Made by a program: the position numbers and the translations under genes. Of a stretch of 64,000 bases of DNA, positions 1-8,326 are shown in pieces. The notes below the pieces were generated by a model that saw only the letters and a program-made list of their open reading frames with translations, ran no database searches and had not been told where the DNA came from. Every line of letters begins with the position of its first letter. The stretch's first letter is position 1. The stretch covers positions 137,274-201,273 of the forward strand of contig NZ_JAEMNU010000083.1 in NCBI RefSeq assembly GCF_016461825.1, read 5' to 3'. The DNA comes from Rugamonas violacea (GTDB lineage: Bacteria; Pseudomonadota; Gammaproteobacteria; Burkholderiales; Burkholderiaceae_D).

Positions 1-34
1 GGGTTGGCCGGCATCTGCGGCGCGCGGCCGTTCG

Positions 35-62
35 AAAAAAAAGGCGGCGCATTTGCGCCGCC
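35..62 (-). terminator. Rho-independent terminator of the J-domain operon
   Basis: An 8-bp GC-only stem (GGCGGCGC at 43-50, GCGCCGCC at 55-62) with loop ATTT is followed, on the minus strand, by eight U residues (35-42). It lies about 80 bases after the last gene of the minus-strand operon, beyond the octamer repeats. Confidence 0.88.
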
Positions 63-82
63 CTTCCGCCGATCCGCCACGC

Positions 83-146
83 CAACACGCCAACATATCA
101 ACACGTCAACACGCCAACACGTCAACACATCAACACATCAACACGT
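83..146. repeat. Octamer tandem repeat CAACACGT, 8 units
   Basis: Eight consecutive 8-base units of the form CAACAYRY (mostly CAACACGT, CAACACGC or CAACACAT) run from 83 to 146. The array abuts the stop codon (146-148) of the last operon gene. A slipped-strand gain or loss of one unit would not change the protein but would alter the spacing to the terminator. Confidence 0.85.
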
Positions 147-1033
147 CAATCGTAGTCGGCGTCCAGCTCCGAGCCGGCGTAGTTCTCCAACTCGGCGAAC
201 AGGGTCTTCATGGCCGTGCGGCCGCGAATGTTCTGCACCACCGTGCAGTGGTCGCGATAGCTGGCGATGCGATCGAGCAGCACCGGGTGGTGTTGCACCG
301 GCACTTTGGCCAACAGCGCGGCCCAGCCCTCCTCGAAGTCCGGCTTGTTCTTGCGCACCGCCTTGACGAAGCGCTCGAACTCCTTCTGCCCGGTGCGGGC
401 GACAACGCGCCCACCACCCTCGATGGCGAAGATGATGGCCAGCGCGATCACCCCCTCGGCGTTCAGGTCGCTGTCGTTGACCGGGCCGCGCTCGTGATGG
501 CGGCGCAGCCAGCCGGCCAGGCGGACGATGGCCTGCACCTCCTTGCGCTGCTTGAGCATGACGGCGTAGCGCTCGTAGCCCGACCAGTTCTGGTTCGGGT
601 CGGCCTGGCACAGGTCGACGAACAGGTCGCGCAGGCGGCGCTGGGTGTACACCGGGTCCTGGTCGTACTCGCCGACCAGGGCGTCCTCGGGCAGCGCCGA
701 CAACTCGCGGATCAGGCGGTAGCCGGCCTGGAAGGCCGCCTCGGCGCCGTGCTCGATGAGGAAGTCCAGCGCCGCCCCGTCGCCCTCGTCCAGCAGCACG
801 CTGTCGAGGCCCAGCGAGACGCCGCCCACGGTCAGTTGCAGCGCCTTCTGGATGCCGTCGGCGGTGCGCTCGTTGGTGAACTTCTCGGCCACCATGGCGG
901 TGATGCCGGCCAGTTCGTCGGCCAGGTTGACGGCGGCGTCCTCGCGCGGATCGGCGGCCAGTTGCTTGATCGCGCGGGTCAGCCGCGGCAGGTTTTCTAC
1001 GACTAACGCAGGCAGCATGTGTCCGGCTTCCAT
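146..1033 (-). CDS. Uncharacterised protein, fourth gene of J-domain operon
   Basis: The 295-residue product is not recognised. It has no signal peptide or membrane segment and looks soluble and mostly helical, with many Leu/Ala/Glu heptad-like stretches (for example around 15-110). Its start overlaps the stop of the preceding gene as TGATG, so the two are translationally coupled. An internal Met at position 6 is an alternative start. It is the last gene before the terminator at 35-62. Codon use and GC match the neighbours, so it looks like resident DNA rather than a recent arrival. Its function can only be guessed from the operon: a partner or client of the J-domain protein. Confidence 0.8.
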   Translation of the reverse strand: MEAGHMLPALVVENLPRLTRAIKQLAADPREDAAVNLADELAGITAMVAEKFTNERTADGIQKALQLTVGGVSLGLDSVLLDEGDGAALDFLIEHGAEAAFQAGYRLIRELSALPEDALVGEYDQDPVYTQRRLRDLFVDLCQADPNQNWSGYERYAVMLKQRKEVQAIVRLAGWLRRHHERGPVNDSDLNAEGVIALAIIFAIEGGGRVVARTGQKEFERFVKAVRKNKPDFEEGWAALLAKVPVQHHPVLLDRIASYRDHCTVVQNIRGRTAMKTLFAELENYAGSELDADYD

Positions 1034-1812
1034 CAGGAGAAGATGCCGCTGCCCAGGCTGCGGCGCGCGCTGGTGCGGGCAGACACGCTGCGGCTCGACG
1101 GCACCTGCTTGCGCAGGCGGTACAGCAGCTCCTTGGTGGAGCGCTGCAGGAACGCCGGCTCCTCGTCCGGGTCGTCGCTGAACTCGGCGTCGGCCAGGTC
1201 GGCGCTGTGGCGGAACTCGGGGAACAGCTCGAACAGGGCGCGGTCCCAGCCGTCTTCGGAGGCCTTGGCCAGCTCCACCGCCAGCGGCACGACGTCGTTG
1301 TCGGACGAGGTCTGGCCGGTCAGGTAGGGGCCTTTCGAGATGATCTCGCCGGCCACTTCCAGGATCTCCTTGGGCGCCATCGAGAACAGGATGGCGAAGG
1401 CGGTCGAGCCCCAGTCGGTGGCCGAGGCCTCGGCCAGCAGCGCGTGGCGGCGCTCCTCGTCGTCGGTGGCGAAGACCACGCCGTGGATGTGGGCGAACAG
1501 CGACTCGGCGATGCGCTCCGGGTCGTCCTCGATCAGGTCGTCGCCCCAGGTGGCGGCGAAGAAGGCCAGGCTGTCGGCCCAGGCCTTGGGCGGCACCAGC
1601 AGCGTCGCCAGCGACATCTTGCCGCCGTCGAAGCCGGCCATGTGCAGCGCGGTGACCTGCGGCGGGATGTTGTTCAACACCTCGACCACGGCCAGGTCGC
1701 CGTACTGGTCGGCCGCCTCGGAGAAGGCTTGTTCGGCGTGGCCCAGCGAGCCGGCCAACACCAGTTCGGTGACCTGCTTGGTGAGTGCCGGCAGATTGCT
1801 TTTTTCAGTCAT
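1033..1812 (-). CDS. Uncharacterised acidic protein, third gene of J-domain operon
   Basis: This 259-residue soluble protein is not recognised. The body is acidic (runs such as DDLIEDDPE near 90 and EFSDDPDEE near 215), while the C-terminal 35 residues are basic and Ser/Arg-rich, a probably disordered tail. No signal peptide is visible. It starts two bases after the stop of the upstream gene (1815) and shares its stop with the start of the downstream gene. It is therefore the middle of a tightly packed operon with the J-domain gene upstream. Confidence 0.8.
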   Translation of the reverse strand: MTEKSNLPALTKQVTELVLAGSLGHAEQAFSEAADQYGDLAVVEVLNNIPPQVTALHMAGFDGGKMSLATLLVPPKAWADSLAFFAATWGDDLIEDDPERIAESLFAHIHGVVFATDDEERRHALLAEASATDWGSTAFAILFSMAPKEILEVAGEIISKGPYLTGQTSSDNDVVPLAVELAKASEDGWDRALFELFPEFRHSADLADAEFSDDPDEEPAFLQRSTKELLYRLRKQVPSSRSVSARTSARRSLGSGIFS

Positions 1813-1814
1813 GG

Positions 1815-2315
1815 TCAGTCTCCATCCTGGTCGAACATCTGGGCGAACTCGTCGGTCACGTCGTCGTCGTCATGCACGTCGTCGCCGTCGTCGTTGGCCG
1901 ACAACTGGTCGAGCGACTGGTCGTCGTCGTCCCATTTACGCGGGTTCTTGAACAGGAAGGCGGTGATGATGGCCTGGCGCGCCAGGTCGGGCAGGCTTTC
2001 CTCCAGCGCGGCGTACATCTTGGCCGCCTCTTCGCCGGCGCAGGAGGCCATGGCGAAGACGCGCGACGGGTCGCCGAACTCGTAGTCCTCGGCCTCGGCC
2101 AGCAGGCCCTTGGGGTCGGAGAACTGGATGTGGTCGACCAGCGCGAAGGCCAGCATGTTGACGTCCTCGATGCCGGCGCCGCTGGCGTACTCGGAGACCA
2201 GGGCGTCGACCATGTTCTGGTAGTTTTTGCGATCGGGCGGATCGCCCAGAATGCCGTCGATCTGGCCGCCCAGCTCGCGCGACTGATAGGCAAATTCGGG
2301 GTGTACTTTTCTCAT
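1815..2315 (-). CDS. Uncharacterised protein with Asp-rich tail
   Basis: The 166-residue product is not recognised. Residues 1-125 look globular and helical. Roughly the last 40 residues are dominated by Asp (WDDDDQS, DDGDDVHDDDD), a highly acidic tail of the sort seen in chaperone-associated or cation-binding proteins. It follows the J-domain gene after a 137-base gap and precedes the next gene by two bases. The acidic tail and the J-domain neighbour are the only functional hints. Confidence 0.78.
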   Translation of the reverse strand: MRKVHPEFAYQSRELGGQIDGILGDPPDRKNYQNMVDALVSEYASGAGIEDVNMLAFALVDHIQFSDPKGLLAEAEDYEFGDPSRVFAMASCAGEEAAKMYAALEESLPDLARQAIITAFLFKNPRKWDDDDQSLDQLSANDDGDDVHDDDDVTDEFAQMFDQDGD

Positions 2316-2452
2316 GACGTTCTTTCTCTAAATGGTGCTGTCTGGTTCTTGCGGGGCGCCGGACGCCCGTGCTTGCGGTGTGGCTTGTGCCGGCCTGTGC
2401 CGGCCGTTCCTGGATGAAGGCGGCGGCCGGGTCCGGCGCCAAGGCGCCCGTT

Positions 2453-2746
2453 TCAGTTCGCCGGCAGCACGCTGCCGTGCAGATTGAAGACGGCGCGCCA
2501 CATCTGGTAGGCCTCGCCTTCCGCATCGAGGATGATGCGGTGGTTCACGCTCTGGTTGTATTCGTCGCGCTTGACGGGATCGGACAGGATCTCGTAGGCC
2601 TTGGTGATGCTTTTGAAGCGCTGCTCGGCGCCGGGGGCGTCGTTGCGGTCCGGGTGGAAACGCATCGCCAGCGAACGGTAGACCTTCTTGATTTCCTCGT
2701 CGGAAGCGTTGGGCGCGACACCGAGCACATTGTATAAATTTTCCAT
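2453..2746 (-). CDS. Small J-domain (DnaJ-like) co-chaperone
   Basis: This 97-residue protein begins with a J domain (about 1-66) that has the invariant HPD tripeptide at 31-33, followed by helix III ([13 protein letters not shown]). It lacks the Gly/Phe linker, zinc fingers and C-terminal client-binding domain of DnaJ, so it is a class C J protein that would stimulate an Hsp70 ATPase for a particular client. The ATG at 2746 is chosen because a GGAG motif lies about ten bases upstream and the J domain begins at once; a longer frame from 2776 would add ten residues. It is divergent from glnS and heads an operon of three unknown genes. Confidence 0.88.
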   Translation of the reverse strand: MENLYNVLGVAPNASDEEIKKVYRSLAMRFHPDRNDAPGAEQRFKSITKAYEILSDPVKRDEYNQSVNHRIILDAEGEAYQMWRAVFNLHGSVLPAN

Positions 2747-2999
2747 AAGGAAACTCCGGGCCGAATGCCAAAACAATTAAAGACGAATTATCCTATAGAA
2801 CGAGGGGCAGCGGCGGGCGGCGGCGCCGGCGGCGCCGACATGCTGGCACTTGAGGGGGAAAAGAAGGCGGAAAGACGGAAGAAAGGCGGGCGGAAACGGC
2901 GCGCGAGCCGGCGGACGGCGTCCCGGGCGGCCGCCCGGCGTTGCCGAGCAGGCAAGTTTTGCCGTGATCGGCCGCCGAGCGGCGGGGTGATACGGTAAA

Positions 3000-4802
3000 A
3001 TGCCCTCCAACTCTACCCCTAACAAAGCAACTTCCCAGATGAGCAACGATAAAAACAGCCCCGCACCGGCACTGACCTCCAATTTCCTGCGCGCCATCGT
3101 TGAGGCCGACCTGGCAGCCGGCACCCACAGCCGCGCCGGCCTGCCGCCGGTGATCACCCGCTTCCCGCCCGAGCCGAACGGCTATCTGCACATCGGCCAC
3201 GCCAAGTCGATCTGCCTGAACTTCGGCCTGGCGCGCGACTACGACGGCCGCTGCCATCTGCGCTTCGACGACACCAATCCGGCCAAGGAAGAGCAGGAAT
3301 ACGTCGACACCATCATCGACAGCGTCAAGTGGCTCGGTTTCAGCTACGACCACGCAGGTCCGCAGGGCACCGAGCACCACCTGCACTACGCCAGCGACTA
3401 CTTCGACCAGCTGTATGCCATGGCCGAGTACCTGATCACGGCCGGCTTCGCCTACGTCGACAGCCAGAGCGCCGACGACATGGCCGCCAACCGCGGCAAC
3501 TTCGGCACGCCGGGCAAGAACTCGCCGTTCCGCGACCGCCCGCGCGAGGAGTCGCTGCAACTGTTCCGCGACATGAAGGCCGGCAAGTTCGCCGACGGCG
3601 AGCACATCCTGCGCGCCAAGACCAGCGACGACGCCATGGCCTCGCCCAATATGAACCTGCGCGACCCGGCCATCTACCGCATCCGCCACGCCCACCACGT
3701 GCGCACCGGCGACGCTTGGTGCATCTACCCGATGTACGACTACACCCACCCGATCTCGGACGCGCTCGAGCAGATCACCCACTCGATCTGCACGCTGGAG
3801 TTCCAGGACCACCGGCCGTTCTACGACTGGCTGCTGGCCACCCTGGCCGAGGGCGGCTTCTTCCAGCAACCGGTGCCGCGCCAGTACGAGTTCTCGCGCC
3901 TCAACCTGACCTATGTCGTCACCAGCAAGCGCAAGCTGCGCCAGCTGGTCGACGAGAAGATCGTCGACGGCTGGGACGACCCGCGCATGCCGACCATCGT
4001 CGGCCTGCGCCGCCGCGGTTACACGCCGGAAGCCATCCAACTGTTCTGCGAGCGCATCGGCGTGACCAAGTCGGACGGCTGGATCGACATGAGCACGCTG
4101 GAAGGCTGCCTGCGCGAGGATCTCGATCCGAAGGCGCCGCGCGCCACCGCCGTGCTGCGGCCGCTGAAACTGATCGTCGACAACTTCGGCGAGCACGACA
4201 GCGTCGACTGCCAGTCGCCGGTGCACCCGCACTTCCCCGAGCGCGGCGTGCGCAATTTCCCCTTCACGCGCGAGCTGTGGATCGAGGCCGACGACTTCAT
4301 GGAGACGCCGAGCAAGGGCTACTTCCGCTACTACCCGCCGATCGGCGACGCGCCGGGCAGCCGGGTGCGCCTGCGCCACGGTTTCGTCACCGAGTGCGTC
4401 GGCTACGACAAGGACGCCGACGGCAAGGTCATCGCCGTCCACGTCAAGCACTTCCCGGACTCCAAGTCGGGCACGCCGGGTTCGGACAACTACAAGGTCA
4501 AGGGCAACATCCACTGGGTCTCGGCCGCCACCGCGCTGCAGGCCGAGGTGCGCCTGTACGACCGCCTGTTCAGCGACCCGCAGCCGGACGCCGGCGGCAA
4601 GGACTTCATCGGCGCGCTCAATCCGAACGCCAAGGAAGTGGTCACCGCCTACCTGGAGCCAGGCATGAGCGCGGCCCTGCCGGACCAGCGCTACCAGTTC
4701 GAGCGGCACGGCTACTTCGTCGCCGACCGGGTCGACTCGACGGCCGGCAAGCCGGTGTTCAACCGCATCGTCACGCTGAAGGACAGCTGGGTCGCCAAGT
4801 AA
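3000..4802 (+). CDS. glnS: Glutaminyl-tRNA synthetase
   Basis: This cytoplasmic class I aminoacyl-tRNA synthetase charges tRNA-Gln with glutamine. The 600-residue product has the HIGH signature (LHIGH, about 63-67), a KMSKS-equivalent loop in the form VTSKRKL near 307-313, and the C-terminal anticodon-binding beta-barrels expected of GlnRS; its length is about right for the family. Two in-frame starts are plausible, ATG 3000 and ATG 3039 (MSNDKN). The longer one is kept because the shorter has no clear ribosome-binding site. A strong terminator follows at 4843. Confidence 0.97.
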   Translation: MPSNSTPNKATSQMSNDKNSPAPALTSNFLRAIVEADLAAGTHSRAGLPPVITRFPPEPNGYLHIGHAKSICLNFGLARDYDGRCHLRFDDTNPAKEEQEYVDTIIDSVKWLGFSYDHAGPQGTEHHLHYASDYFDQLYAMAEYLITAGFAYVDSQSADDMAANRGNFGTPGKNSPFRDRPREESLQLFRDMKAGKFADGEHILRAKTSDDAMASPNMNLRDPAIYRIRHAHHVRTGDAWCIYPMYDYTHPISDALEQITHSICTLEFQDHRPFYDWLLATLAEGGFFQQPVPRQYEFSRLNLTYVVTSKRKLRQLVDEKIVDGWDDPRMPTIVGLRRRGYTPEAIQLFCERIGVTKSDGWIDMSTLEGCLREDLDPKAPRATAVLRPLKLIVDNFGEHDSVDCQSPVHPHFPERGVRNFPFTRELWIEADDFMETPSKGYFRYYPPIGDAPGSRVRLRHGFVTECVGYDKDADGKVIAVHVKHFPDSKSGTPGSDNYKVKGNIHWVSAATALQAEVRLYDRLFSDPQPDAGGKDFIGALNPNAKEVVTAYLEPGMSAALPDQRYQFERHGYFVADRVDSTAGKPVFNRIVTLKDSWVAK

Positions 4803-4842
4803 GCCCGGCCGTCCCGCCACCGCGCCAACCGCCCTTCGGGGG

Positions 4843-4880
4843 AATGCCGTTCAGTTAAGACTGAACGGCATTTTTTGTTT
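4843..4880 (+). terminator. Rho-independent terminator after glnS
   Basis: A perfect 12-bp stem (AATGCCGTTCAG 4843-4854, CTGAACGGCATT 4861-4872) with loop TTAAGA is followed by TTTTGTTT. It lies 40 bases past the glnS stop. Confidence 0.95.
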
Positions 4881-4913
4881 TAAGGGGTATAAATGCCCCC
4901 GGAACCAAAGCGG

Positions 4914-5813
4914 CTAACTTTTGAACGTCGAGATTGCCGCGACATGAATCGCTTCACCGACAAGCGACTGGACTACAGCCACTTTGTCGGCCGGTACGAA
5001 AATAGCTTTGATATTTTCTCGCGTAACGCCACCAGGGACACCAACTTCACCTTTAATTGCAGATGAAGCGGCCTGCAGATTGTCCTGGTCGGGTGTCAGT
5101 CCATAGATGACCGGGAAGCCCTCATTGACCAGTGCCAGCATGTCGGGGGAGGCGGCCAATAGATCCATAGCAGCCCGAGCGTTGGCGTGAAATGCAGCTA
5201 CTTCCGGCGTCTCATTGGACGAATTGCTCGCCGCACTGAGCACCGGCGACTTCCTCGCAAGCGAAGTATCGCCTGCATAATTAATGGCCTCAATAACGTT
5301 GTGCTCGTCGACGACTGACAGGTTATTCCGATTAAGACCATCTGCGTCAAAGGAATTACCACGCTCCCCGGTGAACACCGCCGCGCCGGCGTCGATCAGC
5401 GCGCCCATCGGCAACAAGCTGCCACGCAAATCTTCACGTGTCGACTCGTGGAAAGTAATCAGACTACCCGACCTCGATCCATGGAAATGGGTACTCCCAT
5501 TTGAGACGAGACGCAACTTTGCCATGTCAACGCCCCCCGAAACAACCGTTGGCGAGACATTCAACGTAAGCCCTGCCCCCTTAAACTTGCGGCCACCACG
5601 TGCCACCGCCGGAGCTGGCGACGTTCCGGCTGACGCTCCGGCGCCGGGGCTGGCCAACCAGGCCGGCCGATTAGTTTGCAGCGAGGCAATTGACGGCAGA
5701 CTGGGCGTCGTCGGCACAGATGGCGCGGGAGCTGGCGAAGTAGTAGCCGGCGGTGGCTGGGATGAACCGCCACTGAATCCGGGATTGAAATTTGGCCCGA
5801 TATTGTTGCTCAT
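4914..5813 (-). CDS. Possible ADP-ribosyltransferase-like effector with Pro-rich N-terminus
   Basis: The 299-residue product has a disordered N-terminus (about 1-75) rich in Pro, Ser, Thr and Ala, and a globular C-terminal two thirds. The globular part contains FHGSRSGSL (near 109), reminiscent of the HGS/HGT NAD-binding strand of PARP/diphtheria-type ADP-ribosyltransferases. A middle segment with tyrosine (INYAGDTSLA) follows, and then GEVGVPGGVTRENIKAIFVP near 255-274, which could supply the catalytic Glu. This is a pattern reading only, not a family match. GC is clearly below the flanking genes, suggesting transfer. There is no Sec signal. No clear promoter is seen, and the upstream GGAAC is a weak ribosome-binding site. 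Confidence 0.6.
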   Translation of the reverse strand: MSNNIGPNFNPGFSGGSSQPPPATTSPAPAPSVPTTPSLPSIASLQTNRPAWLASPGAGASAGTSPAPAVARGGRKFKGAGLTLNVSPTVVSGGVDMAKLRLVSNGSTHFHGSRSGSLITFHESTREDLRGSLLPMGALIDAGAAVFTGERGNSFDADGLNRNNLSVVDEHNVIEAINYAGDTSLARKSPVLSAASNSSNETPEVAAFHANARAAMDLLAASPDMLALVNEGFPVIYGLTPDQDNLQAASSAIKGEVGVPGGVTRENIKAIFVPADKVAVVQSLVGEAIHVAAISTFKS

Positions 5814-6330
5814 AGTCTGTTCCTATACTTAAGAATAAAGAATGCAGGAGGTAGCAAGAGTCCGCCCACTGGAAAAAGCATATTTTTGCCGGTTCCACGC
5901 CGCAATTCGATTTCATCGCATTGCATTGCATGCTCCCCCTACGCAGTGAAAAGTTGTGAGCTTTTCCATGAGTAGGATAAAACGAGGGATAGTTCATTTT
6001 CTTGCTGCTGGAGCACCTCAGCTCCCCCTCTCCCCTTTATCTGGGGCGGCCACGTGGCCGCGCTTGGCCCGGCCGCTACTTGACGGCCTCCCCCAGCTCG
6101 GCATTGCGCCGAGCTTCCAGCTGGACGCGCTCGGCCGCCTGGAGTGCCTTGCGGGAGATTTCTTTAGCCGTGGCTCGCCCGACCGCCGTGACTATCCTGT
6201 CAGAAGTGACATTTTGATAAAAAGTTCCTTGACTCGCATAAGCAGTCGTTTATATATTTGTGCAATATTGTCCAATCCACCCCGTCCCGCCGGACGTTCA
6301 GCACAAGGAGCAGCTTCGAGCCACCGCACC
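5814..6330. other. AT-rich gap with a gene remnant
   Basis: No intact gene is seen in these 517 bases. The 5' part is the upstream region of the divergent effector-like gene. A minus-strand open stretch (6076-6249) without a start is described separately. The plus-strand frame of the sensor kinase stays open back to 5956, but it has the base composition of non-coding DNA there and no ribosome-binding site. Confidence 0.55.
6076..6249 (-). pseudogene. C-terminal remnant of an unidentified gene
   Basis: A minus-strand frame encodes 57 residues ending ...RNAELGEAVK and a stop at 6076. It is coding-like (helical, Ala/Glu/Arg-rich, GC at third positions) but has no start codon and is closed upstream by TAA at 6250. 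It looks like the 3' end of a gene whose 5' part has been lost. The parent family is not recognised. Confidence 0.35.
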
Positions 6331-8181
6331 ATGCCTGCCTTCCTCGCGCACAAATTCGTCCTCTCCCCCAAAAAACCGGTCTGGTGGAGCGGGGTACTGC
6401 TGTCGCTGGGGGTGGGCGCGCTGCTCTACTTCATCACCGCCCGCTCGATCGAGCACGACGCCGGCCAGCGCTTCAAGCACCAGGCGCGCAACACCCAATA
6501 CGCCATCGCCTCGCGCATCAAGGCCTACACCGACGTGCTGCGCGGCGCGGCCAGCTTTGTCCAGGCCACCGAGCAGGTCAGCCGCAGCAAGTTCCACCAC
6601 TACGTCGCCGGCCTCGACCTGCAGCAGCACTTCCCGGCGATCGACAACATCAACTACGCGCAATACCTGACCGAGGCGCAGCGCGCCGACTTCGAGCGGG
6701 CCATGGACGATCCGGCCGAGCTGGCGCGCGACGGCTACCCGCCGCTGCACATCACCCCGCCCGGCCGCCGCGCCGACTACTCCGTCATCACCATGCTCGA
6801 ACCGGTCCAGCCCTTCGCCGAGAAGTTCGGCCTCGACATCGCCGCCCGCGAGCACGTCGCCAGCGTCTTGGCGCGTGCGCGCGACAGCAACACGCTGAGC
6901 GCCTCGGGCCAGCCGATCGACATCCTCAGCAAGCCGCGCCAGTCCGGCCTGGCGATGCGCCTGCCGGTCTACCGCAACGCGCTGCCGCTGCACAACGTGG
7001 CGCAGCGCCGCGCCGCCTACCTGGGCACGGTGGGCATCGGCTTCAGCGTGCACCGCCTGGTGCAGGGCGCGCTCGACGAGATGCCGGTGCGCGACGTGCG
7101 CCTGTCGCTGTACGACGGCGGCAAGAGCTCCGACCCCATCCTGCGCCAGGCCGAGCCGGGCGACCTGCTGCTGTTCGACAGCCTGCCGCGCGGCGTCCGC
7201 CCGCTGGCCGAGAACCAGCTGTTCTCCATCGTGCTGCCGCTGGACTTCAACGGCCGCGCCTGGAAGGCCCGCTTCAGCGCCCCCAAGTCCGACTGGTACA
7301 CCAGCTTCGACGCCTACCTGCCCTGGCTGGCCCTGCTCACCGGCTTCGCCGGCACCTTGCTGATCTACGCGCTGTTCCACACCCTGTCGTCGTCGCGCCT
7401 GCGCGCCATCAAGATGGCCAAGGCGATGACCCAGGAATTGCGCGACAGCCAGGCCAAGCTGCAGATGTCGCACCACAAGCTGCGCCGCCTGGCCGCCCAC
7501 GCCGACCAGATCAAGGAGCAGGAACGCAAGCGCATCGCCCGCGAGATCCACGACGACCTGGGACAGAACCTGCTGGTGCTGCGCATCGAGGCCGACATGC
7601 TGGCCTCGCGCACGCGCCTGCGCCATCCGCGCCTGCACGCCCGCGCCCGCCTGACGCTGAGCCAGATCGACACCACCATCAAGAGCGTGCGCCACATCAT
7701 CAACGACCTGCGTCCGACCGTGCTCGACCTGGGCCTGGCCGCCGCCGTCGAGTGGCAGATCGCCCAGTTCCGCCAGCGCTCCGGCATGGTCTGCGAGCTG
7801 CACGGCCACCAGCACGACATCGCCATCAACGACCACTGCGCCACCGCCTTCTTCCGCGTGCTGCAGGAATCGCTCAGCAACATCCTGCAGCACGCCAAGG
7901 CCAGCCTGGTGCGGGTCGAGCTGCGCCAGCAGCACGGCATGCTCAGCATGACCATCAGCGACAACGGCGTCGGCATCCGCGCCAACAGCCGCAACAAGAT
8001 CGGCTCCTTCGGCCTGGTCGGCATCGAGGAGCGCATCAGCATCCTCGGCGGCCAGTGCGCCATCAGCGGCAGCGCCAACGCCGGCACCACGGTGACGGTG
8101 TCGGTGCCGATCGAACACCAGGCGCCGGCCGGCTTTGGCGTCGACGACGCCAACGCGGTGGCCGACGATGTGGCGGCCTGA
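6331..8181 (+). CDS. CHASE-domain sensor histidine kinase (HisKA_3 type)
   Basis: This inner-membrane sensor kinase has 616 residues. TM1 (about 16-38) and TM2 (about 330-353) flank an extracytoplasmic CHASE-type ligand domain. A coiled-coil linker follows, then the dimerisation/phosphoacceptor domain with REIHDDLGQN (His407) and a GHKL ATPase with the N-box (QESLSNILQHA) and DNGVGI. The REIHDxLGQ form places it in the NarL/DegS-type family, whose partners are LuxR-class response regulators. No regulator is adjacent, so it is an orphan. The ATG at 6331 is chosen because the hydrophobic N-terminus starts here; the open frame extends upstream through non-coding-like DNA. AAGGAG at 6305 is rather far upstream, so the exact start is uncertain. 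Confidence 0.9.
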   Translation: MPAFLAHKFVLSPKKPVWWSGVLLSLGVGALLYFITARSIEHDAGQRFKHQARNTQYAIASRIKAYTDVLRGAASFVQATEQVSRSKFHHYVAGLDLQQHFPAIDNINYAQYLTEAQRADFERAMDDPAELARDGYPPLHITPPGRRADYSVITMLEPVQPFAEKFGLDIAAREHVASVLARARDSNTLSASGQPIDILSKPRQSGLAMRLPVYRNALPLHNVAQRRAAYLGTVGIGFSVHRLVQGALDEMPVRDVRLSLYDGGKSSDPILRQAEPGDLLLFDSLPRGVRPLAENQLFSIVLPLDFNGRAWKARFSAPKSDWYTSFDAYLPWLALLTGFAGTLLIYALFHTLSSSRLRAIKMAKAMTQELRDSQAKLQMSHHKLRRLAAHADQIKEQERKRIAREIHDDLGQNLLVLRIEADMLASRTRLRHPRLHARARLTLSQIDTTIKSVRHIINDLRPTVLDLGLAAAVEWQIAQFRQRSGMVCELHGHQHDIAINDHCATAFFRVLQESLSNILQHAKASLVRVELRQQHGMLSMTISDNGVGIRANSRNKIGSFGLVGIEERISILGGQCAISGSANAGTTVTVSVPIEHQAPAGFGVDDANAVADDVAA

Positions 8182-8236
8182 GCGCGCGGCCGCCCCCGGC
8201 ATCCTCCGACAGCGTTAGGAATATCCTGACTAAACA

Positions 8237-8250
8237 TTGATAAATATCAA
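8237..8250. promoter_or_regulatory. Perfect FNR/Anr-type box (TTGAT-AAAT-ATCAA)
   Basis: TTGATAAATATCAA matches the FNR/ANR consensus TTGATNNNNATCAA at all ten fixed positions. It lies 77 bases before the start of the first YSG-repeat gene. The spacing fits activation if transcription starts near 8285. This suggests low-oxygen control; it was found by eye. Confidence 0.65.
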
Positions 8251-8326
8251 TATGTATTGGATGGCAATGGACAAAAATCAACTTGCATGCTTTTCATCAA
8301 CCCGTATCACTGAAAGGGAATCACTC

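Noticed and set aside
2793-4820. 675-codon minus-strand frame opposite glnS
   Set aside because: Antisense shadow of glnS with no recognisable motif.
5956-6330. Longer N-terminus for the sensor kinase
   Set aside because: The extension has non-coding composition, no ribosome-binding site, and lies over the remnant and AT-rich gap.
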